64,000 nucleotides of DNA from Nostoc cf. commune SO-36 (GCF_023734775.1 NZ_AP025732.1:2424501-2488500), one strand, 5' to 3'. Positions 27,080-36,170 are shown, counted from the stretch's first letter. Numbers and translations are program-made. Notes: generated from the sequence alone by a model not told the origin.

Positions 27080-28219
27080 ATGTACGCGATCGCCATAACA
27101 GAAAATCATCAAATAAACACCGACTTAACCCTACACGATTCCTCCCAAACCCCTGTAACCGTTCGCGCGATCGCCCTCACTCTCACCAAACAAAACAACG
27201 AACTCATCGAGTGTCGCCTCACCTTCTGTGTCAACCCACAACTTTACCAACGCATCGACACCATCGCCTTATTCAATCTCAAACCAGATGTGCGTAACCC
27301 TCTATCATCTGGTAAATTCCTCAGCGAACCAGACATTACTATCGAAACCAGTCTGAAACCCGATTTTTTACCACTACTAGCAGAACACACCATCAACATT
27401 GATGAAACTGCAAAATATATCCTGAATTTATGCCAAGAACAACCCGATAATAAAATCCTCTGCACCGAAAGTTGGTTGGGTTTATCTGTTAAACAGCAAC
27501 AAGAATCAGACGAAATCGGCTATCGTACTCTTTGGTCTTATATTAGTCTAGAAAATCTTTCTCAAATAAGTACTTCTGGAGAAGGAATTGCTGAAGGTAT
27601 CGTCAACTTTTTTAAAGATTGGACAGAGGCTAATTTATCTGTCAAAACTCAAAAATCTGCTACCAAAATGCTGGAAGGAATCGATAAATTTTTAATAGAA
27701 CTAGCTGATATTAACCCAGATAATATTACACAAAAAATAGAGGCAAATTTTCCCTCATCTCCTACAGATGGTAGTATTTTTGAAGCAATAATCAATTTCT
27801 TTACAGTTGATGATTGGCCTTTCGTGCAACTTCCAGGACAGCCAGCTTTACAAATACCGTTTCAAGGCGAAAATGGCAAATGGAATTGTTACGCTAGAGC
27901 CAGAAGTGAACAAAATCAATTCGTTTTTTACTCAATTTGTCCAGTCAATGCACCGGAAAACAAGCGGCTGGATGTAGCAGAGTTTATCACTAGAGCTAAT
28001 TCTGGCATGATGATCGGCAATTTTGAGCTAGATTTTACTGACGGGGAAATTAGTTACAAAACTAGTATTGATGTCGAAGGTGACAGACTCAGTTTTGGAC
28101 TGATTCAAAGACTAGTTTACGCCAATGTGACGATGATGGATGAATACCTGCCAGGGATTATGTCCGTTATTTATGGTAATGTCTCACCAGAAGATGCGAT
28201 CGCTCAGGTTGAAAGCTAA
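27080..28219 (+). CDS. YbjN-domain-like protein
   Basis: 379 residues. The N-terminal half (LTLHDSSQTPVTVRAIALTL, then ESWLGLSVKQQQESDEIGYR) is not recognised. From about residue 230 the sequence has the YbjN-like pattern: FTVDDWPFVQLPGQPALQIP, a WNCYARARSEQNQFVFYSIC strand pair, then RLDVAEFITRANSGMMIGNF, ELDFTDGEISYKTSIDVEG and a helical end. YbjN domains share a fold with type III secretion chaperones and often act as small binding domains. A fragment of a paralogue lies at 24470. Whether it belongs to the toxin region or is a conserved neighbour is unclear. Confidence 0.75.
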   Translation: MYAIAITENHQINTDLTLHDSSQTPVTVRAIALTLTKQNNELIECRLTFCVNPQLYQRIDTIALFNLKPDVRNPLSSGKFLSEPDITIETSLKPDFLPLLAEHTINIDETAKYILNLCQEQPDNKILCTESWLGLSVKQQQESDEIGYRTLWSYISLENLSQISTSGEGIAEGIVNFFKDWTEANLSVKTQKSATKMLEGIDKFLIELADINPDNITQKIEANFPSSPTDGSIFEAIINFFTVDDWPFVQLPGQPALQIPFQGENGKWNCYARARSEQNQFVFYSICPVNAPENKRLDVAEFITRANSGMMIGNFELDFTDGEISYKTSIDVEGDRLSFGLIQRLVYANVTMMDEYLPGIMSVIYGNVSPEDAIAQVES

Positions 28220-28224
28220 GTCAA

Positions 28225-28539
28225 TTATTCGTAGTGATACCGACAAGCGAGAAAATCAATCTGAGTGTTTCCCACCCGATATACAAGCCGATGTTCTAAA
28301 TCAATTCGCCGCGACCAAATATCTGCATCTATATATTTTAATGGTTCTGGTTTACCAATCCCCTCAAATGGGTCTTGCATTACAGCCGTAACCAAATCCA
28401 AGATTTTCGATGCTTTCTGAAAATCCTGCTTAAACCACCAAGCTAAATCTTCTTTAAATTGAGAACTAAAACCAGGACTACGATTAACAATAACTGGTTT
28501 AATTTCAATGGGTTCAGCTTTCTTTTTCTTCTTGATCAA
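28225..28539 (-). CDS. YoeB/Txe-type ribonuclease toxin
   Basis: 104 residues. FSSQFKEDLAWWFKQDFQKA near the start and the C-terminal PEPLKYIDADIWSRRIDLEH, RLVYRVGNTQIDFLACRYHY follow YoeB/Txe toxins, with the Glu, Arg, His and terminal Tyr typical of the active site. The N-terminus is Lys-rich and about 20 residues longer than usual. Its start overlaps the antitoxin gene by 26 bases. It appears intact, unlike the other toxins in this window. It converges with the YbjN-like gene, with 5 bp between their stops. Confidence 0.9.
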   Translation of the reverse strand: MIKKKKKAEPIEIKPVIVNRSPGFSSQFKEDLAWWFKQDFQKASKILDLVTAVMQDPFEGIGKPEPLKYIDADIWSRRIDLEHRLVYRVGNTQIDFLACRYHYE

Positions 28540-28816
28540 TCCCCAACTCCTGCTGAAGTTCTGCTAGCGTTTGAGATTGGATTTTTCCTGTTTTTGACTC
28601 CTCTATTGCATCCAGTAAACGACGCGCATTAGCAGGCGATCGCAAAAGATAAACCGTCTCAAGTAAACTCACCAAATCTGATTCAGCAATCAAGGCTACA
28701 TTTTCACCATCACGACGGTTGATCATATACACCTGATGATTTTCTACCACCAGCTCTAATAACTTAAAAAAGTCATTTCTCGCATCGGTTGGGGATGTGA
28801 TTTTGTAAGGCAACAT
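28514..28816 (-). CDS. Phd/YefM-type antitoxin
   Basis: 100 residues. MLPYKITSPTDARNDFFKLL and NRRDGENVALIAESDLVSLL are the standard Phd/YefM DNA-binding fold, followed by a C-terminal helix that wraps the toxin. First gene of the pair, so likely also the operon repressor. An AT-rich promoter region without other genes lies between it and ntcB. Confidence 0.9.
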   Translation of the reverse strand: MLPYKITSPTDARNDFFKLLELVVENHQVYMINRRDGENVALIAESDLVSLLETVYLLRSPANARRLLDAIEESKTGKIQSQTLAELQQELGIDQEEKES

Positions 28817-28910
28817 TAGTTAATGTACATAAAGTTGTACATAAATTATAAAGTATGCGGTTCGTTCTTCCATTACTGTTACCTAAATCTTGACAGTAAA
28901 TCACGAACAA

Positions 28911-29858
28911 TTAGGAAGCCGAGCGCTGCTGGTCAATTTGCAGTGGAATATTTTCCCGCACGAGTTGCCAAAAGTGCTTGATGGGTGGAATTTGCAAACG
29001 GTCTTGAGTTGTTACCATAACTACCCGACGAGTCAAACTGGAACCATCTGTTAAACCACTAATGTTATTGCTAGCTAAAGAACGAATCGCCAAGGTAGGG
29101 TCAAGACGAGCTTCCAGTAATGCTGATTGAGGTAGCAAAGCTATCAGTTCTCCTTGACGCACCACTCCCCGGAAGGCATCTAGCGTATTTACCTCTAAAG
29201 CTGACTGGAGTGTAGCTTCTATTCGCTCAAATCTATCTTGTATTAAGCGTTGCATCCCATAACCATCTTTAAAAACCACTTGGGGATAACGAATTAATTC
29301 CGACCAAGGGATGAATTCATATTGGGCTAATGGATGATTGGCTGCGGTTAGAACTTCTATCGGTTCATCATAAAGCACTTCGACAATCATTTCTCTACTG
29401 GTGGTTAAAAAGCGATTATTCATCACAATTGCTAAATCCACCAATCCATCTTTAAGGACTTTCAGGGCGCGATCGCTCCCCAATGAAGTCACCCGCAATT
29501 GCACATCTGGATAATCATGACAAAATTTTTGCAACACTGGTGGTAAGTAAGATCCACACAGGGAATGAATCACGGCAATGCAAAGTTCTGGTTGCTTGCC
29601 GCCGATTAAATCGGCTAATTCTTCTGTAGCAGTCTGCCACTCTTGGCAAATTTTGCGGACGCGGGGTAGCAAACGTTCACCTCCCAGTGTCAGTTTGGCA
29701 TGACTGCTTCTGTGAAACAGTTCTATCCCCAAATCTGCTTCTAATGCCTGAATTTGGCGGCTAATCGTCGATTGGGTAACACCACATGTTCGCGCTGCTT
29801 GTTGAAAGCTGCCGGTTTGGGCGATCGCTAGAAAGGCTTGCAACTGCTCTAGGCGCAT
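28911..29858 (-). CDS. ntcB: NtcB, LysR-type nitrate-assimilation activator
   Basis: 315 residues. The N-terminal helix-turn-helix (MRLEQLQAFLAIAQTGSFQQ, CGVTQSTISRQIQALEADLG) is followed by the LysR effector domain (ELCIAVIHSLCGSYLPPVLQ, VQLRVTSLGSDRALKVLKDG). In cyanobacteria NtcB acts with NtcA to boost nirA-operon transcription when nitrite or nitrate is present. Here it lies about 4.4 kb from nirA, in the opposite direction, with a TGCA-N5-TGCA box in the nirA upstream region. A GTA-N8-TAC box lies 8 bases upstream of its start codon. Confidence 0.88.
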   Translation of the reverse strand: MRLEQLQAFLAIAQTGSFQQAARTCGVTQSTISRQIQALEADLGIELFHRSSHAKLTLGGERLLPRVRKICQEWQTATEELADLIGGKQPELCIAVIHSLCGSYLPPVLQKFCHDYPDVQLRVTSLGSDRALKVLKDGLVDLAIVMNNRFLTTSREMIVEVLYDEPIEVLTAANHPLAQYEFIPWSELIRYPQVVFKDGYGMQRLIQDRFERIEATLQSALEVNTLDAFRGVVRQGELIALLPQSALLEARLDPTLAIRSLASNNISGLTDGSSLTRRVVMVTTQDRLQIPPIKHFWQLVRENIPLQIDQQRSAS

Positions 29859-29865
29859 TTTCTAT

Positions 29866-29879
29866 GTAGCCTGAATTAC
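29866..29879. promoter_or_regulatory. NtcA-type box next to the ntcB start
   Basis: GTAGCCTGAATTAC fits the palindromic NtcA consensus GTA-N8-TAC exactly. It ends 8 bases from the ATG of ntcB, too close for classical activation at -41.5 and more compatible with repression or autoregulatory occlusion. An exact match is expected by chance about once per 4 kb, so this is tentative. Confidence 0.35.
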
Positions 29880-30094
29880 ATTTATCGGTTTTATTAAGTT
29901 AACGGATTTTTAACCGCAATTTAGTAGAATTTGTTACAGGTCGTTGACTCTAATTGATATTTAAGTAAATCAGTTTTTACTGCCTTCATCGTCAATTATG
30001 CGCTTTACATCGATTTTTTTGGAAAATACCGCCAAAAAAGAATTGACTATTTTCTGCTGAAATATATGAATTTTTAAATCAGACTTTTAGAGAA

Positions 30095-30164
30095 ACCTAT
30101 TACAAAAGTTGGAAAACCGCCAGAGACTCAAGCCCCTGGCGGTTTTCCAACTTTTGTAATAGGT
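30095..30164 (-). terminator. Perfect 29 bp stem, 12-base loop hairpin
   Basis: Arms 30095-30123 and 30136-30164 are exactly complementary (ACCTATTACAAAAGTTGG... paired with its complement), loop 30124-30135. It lies 16 bp downstream of the stop of the Gly/Ser/Thr-repeat gene on the minus strand, so it is the likely terminator for it. The stem is unusually long for a terminator. Confidence 0.65.
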
Positions 30165-30179
30165 CTAGTGTGGTTAATA

Positions 30180-31124
30180 CTATCTGGTGCGAGAACTTGT
30201 TACTTCATTAGGATCGTTATAAGAACGAGGTTTTTCCCGATTACGAGTCAGACCAGCTAAACCAGCTAGACCAACTAAACCCAGCCAACCCCAATTGAAA
30301 CCGCGATCGCTAGTTCTTTGGGAAGTTGTGCTATCTATATTTCTGTTAGTGCCTGTGGTATCAGTGCCGGTTGTGCCAGTGCCTGTGGCATCAGTTCCTG
30401 TTCCAGTGCCTAGACCACTGCTACCACTGCCTGTAGTTCCAGTACCTGTGGAATCAGTGCCTGTTCCAGTGCCTAGACCACTGCTACCGCTACCTGTAAT
30501 TCCAGTACCTGTGCCTGTGCCGCTACCTGTAGTTCCAGTACCTGTGGAATCAGTGCCTGTTCCAGTGCCTAGACCACTGCTACCACTACCTGTAGTTCCA
30601 GTGCCTGTGCCGCTACCTAGACCACTGCTACCACTGCCTGTAGTTCCAGTACCTGTGGAATCAGTGCCTGTTCCAGTGCCTAGACCACTGCTACCGCTAC
30701 CTGTAGTTCCAGTACCTGTGCCTGTGCCGCTACCTAGACCACTGCTACCGCTACCTGTAGTTCCAGTACCTGTGCCTGTTCCAGTGCCTAGACCACTGCT
30801 ACCGCTACCTGTAGTTCCAGTACCTGTGCCTGTGCCGCTACCTAGACCACTGCTACCGCTACCTGTAGTTCCAGTACCTGTGCCTGTGCCGCTACCTAGA
30901 CCACTGCTACCACTGCCTGTAGTCCCAGTACCTGTGCCACTACCTGTAGTTCCAGTACTTGTACCACTGCCTGCTCCACTACCTGAGCTAGTGCCACCAC
31001 TGCTGGAGCCTCCACTGCCAGAGCCTCCACTTTGGGCAAAAACTGAAGGAGGTAACGACACGGAAGCGAAACTGATGGCAAAGGCAGTAGCTAAAACAGC
31101 TTTAGATAAATCGGAATGCTTCAT
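30180..31124 (-). CDS. Secreted Gly/Ser/Thr-repeat protein with WGxxGxxG C-terminus
   Basis: 314 residues. A signal peptide covers residues 1-31 (hydrophobic [20 protein letters not shown], then FAQ). Residues 32-260 are low-complexity repeats built from [18 protein letters not shown] and [10 protein letters not shown]. Residues 275-293 form a short glycine-rich membrane-spanning segment, [16 protein letters not shown], followed by a basic tail. That end matches the WGxxGxxG-CTERM type of sorting signal. The product is probably exported and anchored at the surface or in the membrane. Function of the repeats is unknown. A long open frame on the other strand is a by-product of the repeat. Confidence 0.75.
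   Translation of the reverse strand: MKHSDLSKAVLATAFAISFASVSLPPSVFAQSGGSGSGGSSSGGTSSGSGAGSGTSTGTTGSGTGTGTTGSGSSGLGSGTGTGTGTTGSGSSGLGSGTGTGTGTTGSGSSGLGTGTGTGTGTTGSGSSGLGSGTGTGTGTTGSGSSGLGTGTGTDSTGTGTTGSGSSGLGSGTGTGTTGSGSSGLGTGTGTDSTGTGTTGSGTGTGTGITGSGSSGLGTGTGTDSTGTGTTGSGSSGLGTGTGTDATGTGTTGTDTTGTNRNIDSTTSQRTSDRGFNWGWLGLVGLAGLAGLTRNREKPRSYNDPNEVTSSRTR
30410..30950. repeat. Tandem GC-rich coding repeats (54-66 bp period)
   Basis: Repeated units of TAGACCACTGCTACC(A/G)CTACC plus TGTAGTTCCAGTACCTGTG encode the GSGSSGLG(S/T)GTGT units of the secreted protein. Unit lengths vary and units are intermixed, suggesting repeated unequal exchange. Confidence 0.85.
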
Positions 31125-31893
31125 ATTTAATGTTTCCCTTTATGTTCTAGATTTCTGGGTTGATTGATTTTCAAAACTCGATATTATCTACTCAATCCAC
31201 TGCTAAATCGGTAAATTCTCACAAGAGTTCAGGAGTCTTTCACTTAGCTTCTTTTGGAAAACTTGAAAGCATTTGAAGATTCCACAAAAACTTAACTAAC
31301 TATTGATCAGATTAAGCAAAACAATTCATAATCAGTAATTACTAATTCAAAGTAACGAACTTACGATTAAAGTCGCTTGTCCATAATAGATAAGAAATGA
31401 TGATATTTATTTTCAATATACACTTTCATTCATTTCTATCACATTTTGAATTACTTATTATGAATTATTTTGTTACTGCTACACACGATAACAGCTAGTT
31501 TTTTGCCTGACTTCTACCATAGGAGTAAAACCGTTTATATCGTAGGAATTAATTTTGCATTCAAGTTAGTCTATGATTATGAAAAGAATAAAACGTTTTG
31601 GAGATTGTAAAGTTATTTGGGTATCAATGAACTAAAAACTATAAGCAGCTTGATGCTGCCAACGGTTAATACTCTCTTAAGAAGACTCCACAAGCTTATT
31701 TCACCTGAGAACTTATAACTTCATACTCCAGGTGTGTCTTACTTTAGACTTAAGGAATACTTTTATTCTCAGTTAAGTAGGACGGCGTAAATAATTTATA
31801 GGTTTGTTGCAACAGCTTTAGTTCTCGTTTATCTATCTACCAGAGGCTGCGCCAACGAGAAACTACACGATTAAAAGTTAGCAGTCCTAAAAT
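31125..31893. other. Long intergenic stretch, AT-rich
   Basis: About 770 bp between the start of the secreted repeat-protein gene and the stop of the HEAT gene. I see no gene, no tRNA and no clear repeat. It presumably holds the promoter and leader of the secreted protein gene. Confidence 0.6.
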
Positions 31894-33192
31894 TTACCAT
31901 TCGCCTAAAGCGATCGCTATTCCTTGTTGCAAATCTGCTGTGAGTGTGGCATTGTTTGCTAACTGCTGCAATTGTTGATGTGTGGCTTCCTCATCCAGAT
32001 TTTTTAGTGCCGCGATCGCATGCAGTCTCACCGATGTATTACGATCGGCTAGCAGCGAAATCAATGGTTCAATTGCTTGCATTTCACCTAACTGCCCTAA
32101 AGATAAAGCGATCGCACTTTTGATGCTGGCAATCTCTGTGACTGGATGTTGCGATCGCAGTATTTGCAGTAAGATTTCGGCGGCTGGTGTCGTTAACTGC
32201 GATTCTTGCACTCGTCCCAAAACTGTGACAATTTCTTGCCAGAGTGTCTCGGAATTGCTTTGATTCAGTACTATTTGCAAATATTTTAAACTGGATGACA
32301 TTCCCATCCAACTTAAAGCGCGGATGCTTTCTAATTGCAGTGGTAGAGGTGTATGAGGTGAGATTAGCAGATCAAATAAGTATTTAGCAGCCTCATCACT
32401 ACCAATTCGAGAAAGGGCAACTGCGGCTGCACAACAAACCTCAAGGTTAAAGTCGTACAGCTTTGGTTGTAGTCTTTTCACTAAATCTAATGCTTGGTGT
32501 AAATCAGGGCGAAAACTTAAACCAAGTACTGCTGCACGCCTAACTGTGGCAGCTATATCATCCAAAGCGTTCAACAGAATTGGTGGTACACGTTCGTCAT
32601 GAAAACTGCTGAGGGCTTCAATTGCGGCGGCGCGGATTGTTACTTGGGGATCTTGGACTACACTCAACAGTGGCGCGATAGTTTCTGCTTGCCGAATACA
32701 ACAAAGCGATCGCACTGCCAAAAGCCGTGTATCTTCATCTGCTAAAAGCTCAGTTAGTGAAGTAATAGCAACAGTACCCATTTGTCCCAGTGCTGTAGCT
32801 GCGATCGCTTTGAGTTCTTCATCCTCATCAGTTTTCAACAATTCCACCAAAGGTGCGATCGCATTTGGCTGCTGAAATTCACCCAAAGTCTTTGCTGCAT
32901 ACCAGCGTAATTCTTCTTCTGCGTCTTCATCTTCTAATATCTCAATCAGTGGTGGAATGGCAATATTTCCTAAGTGAGTCAACACTTTGGTAATTTCCCA
33001 GCGCTGTTGAAAATCCCCCATCTTTAACATTGAAAGTGTTAATTTCAGCAGATATTCTCGATTTTTAACTATCTCTGGATGTTCCGAATCTGCCCCTAAA
33101 GTTAACTGTTGTAAATATTGAATGAGCAATGACCAATCAGCTGCATTATATGCTGCCTCAGCTTGCACCAAAAGCTGTTTGATGCTATTCAC
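31894..33192 (-). CDS. HEAT-repeat protein (PBS-lyase type repeats)
   Basis: 432 residues made almost entirely of about 11 HEAT repeats of 30-35 residues, for example PPLIEILEDEDAEEELRWYA, AIAPLVELLKTDEDEELKAI and EAIEPLISLLADRNTSVRLH. Such repeats occur in phycobilisome lyases (CpcE/F, NblB) and in many scaffold proteins. No lyase partner gene is adjacent, so I do not assign lyase activity. It sits between ntcB and the Rieske gene on the minus strand, near the nitrate genes, but a link to nitrate metabolism is only positional. Confidence 0.85.
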   Translation of the reverse strand: MNSIKQLLVQAEAAYNAADWSLLIQYLQQLTLGADSEHPEIVKNREYLLKLTLSMLKMGDFQQRWEITKVLTHLGNIAIPPLIEILEDEDAEEELRWYAAKTLGEFQQPNAIAPLVELLKTDEDEELKAIAATALGQMGTVAITSLTELLADEDTRLLAVRSLCCIRQAETIAPLLSVVQDPQVTIRAAAIEALSSFHDERVPPILLNALDDIAATVRRAAVLGLSFRPDLHQALDLVKRLQPKLYDFNLEVCCAAAVALSRIGSDEAAKYLFDLLISPHTPLPLQLESIRALSWMGMSSSLKYLQIVLNQSNSETLWQEIVTVLGRVQESQLTTPAAEILLQILRSQHPVTEIASIKSAIALSLGQLGEMQAIEPLISLLADRNTSVRLHAIAALKNLDEEATHQQLQQLANNATLTADLQQGIAIALGEW

Positions 33193-33282
33193 AATATCTT
33201 GCCTCCTGCCGACGTTCGCGGACTCGCTCTAAGCGAAGCATCCCGAAGGGTATACGCTGCGCTATCCTGCCTTCTGCCTCCA

Positions 33283-33696
33283 CTAGGTTGGCTTGACTAC
33301 AACTGAATTACCCTCAATTTTGGCGGCATAAGTTTTTAGCGGATTTGTCGCTGGGCCTTTTTGCACTTTTCCATCAACCCCAAATTCCGAACCATGACAG
33401 GGGCAAGCGAATTTTTTCGCCTCAGCTTTCCATGCTACAGTGCAGCCTGCGTGAGTACAAGTAGGGTCAACAGCAGTCAGATTTTCGGCTTTAGATGTAC
33501 CGATTACCAACACAGGACCAGCAGGTGAGTTTTTTGCCAGCAATTGACCTGTTTTATCTAATTCTGCTGCTGTACCCACCGCTTGCCAATCCCCAGATGG
33601 TGGAGTTGTTTGAGAAGAACAAGCTGCGATCGCTACAGGTAGAGAACTCGCAATCAAACCCAAACCTACCCAATTAATAAAATCACGACGTTTCAT
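33283..33696 (-). CDS. Rieske [2Fe-2S] protein with Tat-type signal
   Basis: 137 residues. The N-terminus has twin arginine (MKRRDFINWVGLGLIASSLP) and a possible lipobox-like AACSS. The Rieske motifs are C80-T-H82-A-G-C85 and C98-P-C100-H101-G: C80, H82, C98 and H101 would bind the cluster and C85/C100 form the disulfide. It is shorter than PetC and lacks its N-terminal membrane anchor pattern, so it is probably an accessory Rieske protein on the outer face of the plasma or thylakoid membrane. It is divergent from nirA across a 577 bp regulatory region. Confidence 0.85.
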   Translation of the reverse strand: MKRRDFINWVGLGLIASSLPVAIAACSSQTTPPSGDWQAVGTAAELDKTGQLLAKNSPAGPVLVIGTSKAENLTAVDPTCTHAGCTVAWKAEAKKFACPCHGSEFGVDGKVQKGPATNPLKTYAAKIEGNSVVVKPT

Positions 33697-33940
33697 AGCT
33701 GCTGAAATAATAAGCTGTTACGCATTTAACTTGAACATTTACATGATGACTGTCAACAGTTAACAGTTAACGACCGTAAAGAGTGTTTATACAATTTAGG
33801 CGCACATCAGCTTATCTAGGTTTTAGCTCACATTTGCCACTCAATTTTCGATTTTCGATTAATCTATGGCAATCTAAAATCGCTTTCGTCATTTCAAATA
33901 CCCTTGATTAAGGGTTCTGCATCGCTTATCAGTGACTTTG

Positions 33941-33955
33941 ATGCAAAAAATGCAT
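33941..33955. promoter_or_regulatory. NtcB-like LysR box upstream of nirA
   Basis: ATGCAAAAAATGCAT contains TGCA-N5-TGCA, the inverted-repeat form reported for NtcB sites in the Synechococcus nirA region (recalled from the literature). It is centred about 52 bp upstream of the NtcA box centre, a sensible position for a co-activator. Confidence 0.6.
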
Positions 33956-33992
33956 ATTATTCATGTTTTTTTCGCAATTATACCCAAAAAAC

Positions 33993-34006
33993 GTAACAAT
34001 TTATAC
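33993..34006 (+). promoter_or_regulatory. NtcA-binding site of the nirA promoter
   Basis: GTAACAATTTATAC is an exact GTA-N8-TAC. A TAAGTT (TAN3T-type -10 element) starts 22 bases after it, the spacing of NtcA-activated class II promoters. Confidence 0.75.
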
Positions 34007-34028
34007 GATTTTAACAAAAATATCGCCT

Positions 34029-34034
34029 TAAGTT
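34029..34034 (+). promoter_or_regulatory. Candidate -10 element of the nirA promoter
   Basis: TAAGTT fits TAN3T. With the NtcA box centred at -41.5 the transcript would start near 34041, giving a leader of about 230 bases before nirA. Confidence 0.5.
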
Positions 34035-34273
34035 ATGAGTATCGAAATTGTTACATGAACATTATCTAAACCTGCTTGACAAGTTCCCAAGATGTAAATG
34101 ACTACAAGCGCATCTCTGTGCGCCCCTACAAACTAACCATATTCCACAGAATTTAAAACAGTTCTAAATTTTCATCCTTAATCTTTGTAGATACAGCACC
34201 TGATGTAACTACGGCTCGATTGATATTGGGCAATTACCACTACAGATCCTCACCATATCAATAATTTGTAACG

Positions 34274-35881
34274 ATGACAGAAACAGCAACTACCACTACC
34301 AGCCTGAATAAGTTCGAGAAACTAAAAGCACAAAAAGATGGACTCGCCATCAAGAGTGAGATAGAGAAATTTGCCGCCTTGGGTTGGGAGGCAATGGACG
34401 AAACAGATCGCGATCATCGACTCAAGTGGATGGGTGTATTTTTTCGCCCAGTTACCCCAGGTAAGTTTATGATGCGGTTACGGATGCCTAACGGTATTCT
34501 TACCAGCAGTCAGATGCGTGTTTTAGCCCAAGTGGTGCAGCGTTACGGTGATGATGGTTGCGCTGATATTACTACGAGACAGAATATCCAATTACGGGGG
34601 ATCAGAATTGAAGATTTACCAGATATCTTTAATAGATTTCACGCAGTTGGTTTAACCACTATCCAGTCAGGGATGGATAACGTTCGCAATATCACAGGCG
34701 ATCCTGTGGCGGGGTTGGATGCAGATGAGTTGTATGACACACGAGAGTTAGTACAGCAAATTCAAGATATGCTCACCAACAAAGGAGAAGGGAACCCAGA
34801 GTTTAGCAACTTACCACGGAAGTTTAATATTGCGATCGCAGGTGGAAGAGACAATTCAGTTCACGCCGAAATCAACGATTTAGCTTTTGTTCCAGCATTT
34901 AAGGAGGGGACAGGGGACAGGGGACAGGGGATAGGGCAAGAATTTTCCCAATCACCAATATTTGGCTTCAACATCATTGTGGGTGGCTTTTTCTCAGCTA
35001 AACGCTGTGAAGCGGCGATTCCTCTGAATGCTTGGGTACTTCCCGAAGATGTGGTAGCTGTATGTAAAGCGGTTTTAGAAGTCTTTCGCGATCATGGACT
35101 GCGTGCTAATCGGCAAAAATCGCGCTTGATGTGGCTAATTGATGAATGGGGTGTAGAAAAGTTTCGAGCAGAAGTAGAAAGCCGTTTGGGTAAATCATTA
35201 TTACCCGCAGCAGCAAAAGACGAAATCGACTGGGAAAAACGCGACCACATTGGGGTATATAAACAAAAACAACCAGGATTAAATTACGCAGGTTTGAACA
35301 TTCCCGTCGGGCGTCTCTATGCCGATGATATGTTTGAAATTGCTCGTCTAGCAGAAGTTTACGGCACTAGTGAAATCCGTTTCACAGTTGAGCAAAATAT
35401 CGTCATCCCCAACATTTCTGACTCCCGGTTAGCAACATTTTTAACAGAGTCTTTACTAGAAAGGTTTTCTATTGATCCAGGTTTACTGGCGCGATCGCTA
35501 GTATCCTGCACAGGAGCACAATTTTGCAACTTTGCCCTCATCGAAACCAAGAACCGCGCCCTGGCAATGATTAAAGCTTTAGAAGAAGAATTAACCTTCA
35601 CCAATCCAGTCCGAATTCACTGGACAGGTTGCCCCAACTCATGCGGACAGCCTCAAGTTGCAGATATCGGCTTGATGGGAACTAAAACTCGCAAAAATGG
35701 CAAAACCTTGGAAGGCGTTGACATCTATATGGGTGGCAAAGTCGGCAAAGATGCTCATTTAGGAACTTGCGTTACCAAAGGCATACCATGCGAAGACTTG
35801 CAGCCAGTATTGCAAGATTTACTCATCAAAAACTTTGGGGCAAAACTCAAGGAAGAAGCCTTACTAGTTGGTAACTGCTAG
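34274..35881 (+). CDS. nirA: Ferredoxin-nitrite reductase NirA
   Basis: 535 residues. It reduces nitrite to ammonium with six electrons from ferredoxin. Both sirohaem/ferredoxin half-domains are present (MRLRMPNGILTSSQMRVLAQ, QNIQLRGIRIEDLPDIF). The [4Fe-4S]-sirohaem cysteines are C412 and C418 in CTGAQFC, and C453 and C457 in TGCPNSCG. Residues about 210-227 (GTGDRGQGIGQEF) are an insertion encoded by a GGGGACA microsatellite, absent from the family's usual PAFK...FGFN segment. First gene of the nirA-nrtP-narB run, under an NtcA/NtcB-type promoter. Confidence 0.95.
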   Translation: MTETATTTTSLNKFEKLKAQKDGLAIKSEIEKFAALGWEAMDETDRDHRLKWMGVFFRPVTPGKFMMRLRMPNGILTSSQMRVLAQVVQRYGDDGCADITTRQNIQLRGIRIEDLPDIFNRFHAVGLTTIQSGMDNVRNITGDPVAGLDADELYDTRELVQQIQDMLTNKGEGNPEFSNLPRKFNIAIAGGRDNSVHAEINDLAFVPAFKEGTGDRGQGIGQEFSQSPIFGFNIIVGGFFSAKRCEAAIPLNAWVLPEDVVAVCKAVLEVFRDHGLRANRQKSRLMWLIDEWGVEKFRAEVESRLGKSLLPAAAKDEIDWEKRDHIGVYKQKQPGLNYAGLNIPVGRLYADDMFEIARLAEVYGTSEIRFTVEQNIVIPNISDSRLATFLTESLLERFSIDPGLLARSLVSCTGAQFCNFALIETKNRALAMIKALEEELTFTNPVRIHWTGCPNSCGQPQVADIGLMGTKTRKNGKTLEGVDIYMGGKVGKDAHLGTCVTKGIPCEDLQPVLQDLLIKNFGAKLKEEALLVGNC

Positions 35882-35916
35882 TACTGCGGGTATTCAGCAT
35901 TGGGTAAAACTCATAC

Positions 35917-36120
35917 TTCAAACTTAAAGACTTAAGCTTCGACCTTTAAGGCTTAAGCTTTGACCTTTAAGACTTAAGCTTCGACCTTTAAGACTTAACC
36001 TTCAAACTTTAAGACTTAAGCTTCGACCTTTAAGACTTAACCTTCAAACTTTAAGACTTAAGCTTCGACCTTTAAGACTTAACCTTCAAACTTTAAGACT
36101 TAAGCTTCGACCTTAAAGGC
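35917..36120 (+). repeat. 21 bp tandem array between nirA and nrtP
   Basis: About nine units of 21 bp such as GACCTTTAAGACTTAAGCTTC, alternating with CAAACTTTAAGACTTAACCTT to give a 42 bp higher order. Each 21 bp unit is three loose heptamers, the form of short tandem repeats described in heterocystous cyanobacteria. It fills the nirA-nrtP spacer, where no gene is seen. Confidence 0.9.
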
Positions 36121-36170
36121 TCATCTTCTGCTACCTCTTCACCGTAGTTTATTTAATTAGAAAGATTAGA

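Noticed and set aside
30295..31167. Plus-strand open frame of 290 codons rich in Pro-Val
   Set aside because: Reverse of the Gly/Thr/Ser repeat gene. The minus-strand frame has a signal peptide and a sorting-type C-terminus; this one has neither.
35917..36120. Possible CRISPR array in the nirA-nrtP gap
   Set aside because: Units are contiguous 21 bp repeats with no unique spacers, so it is a tandem array.
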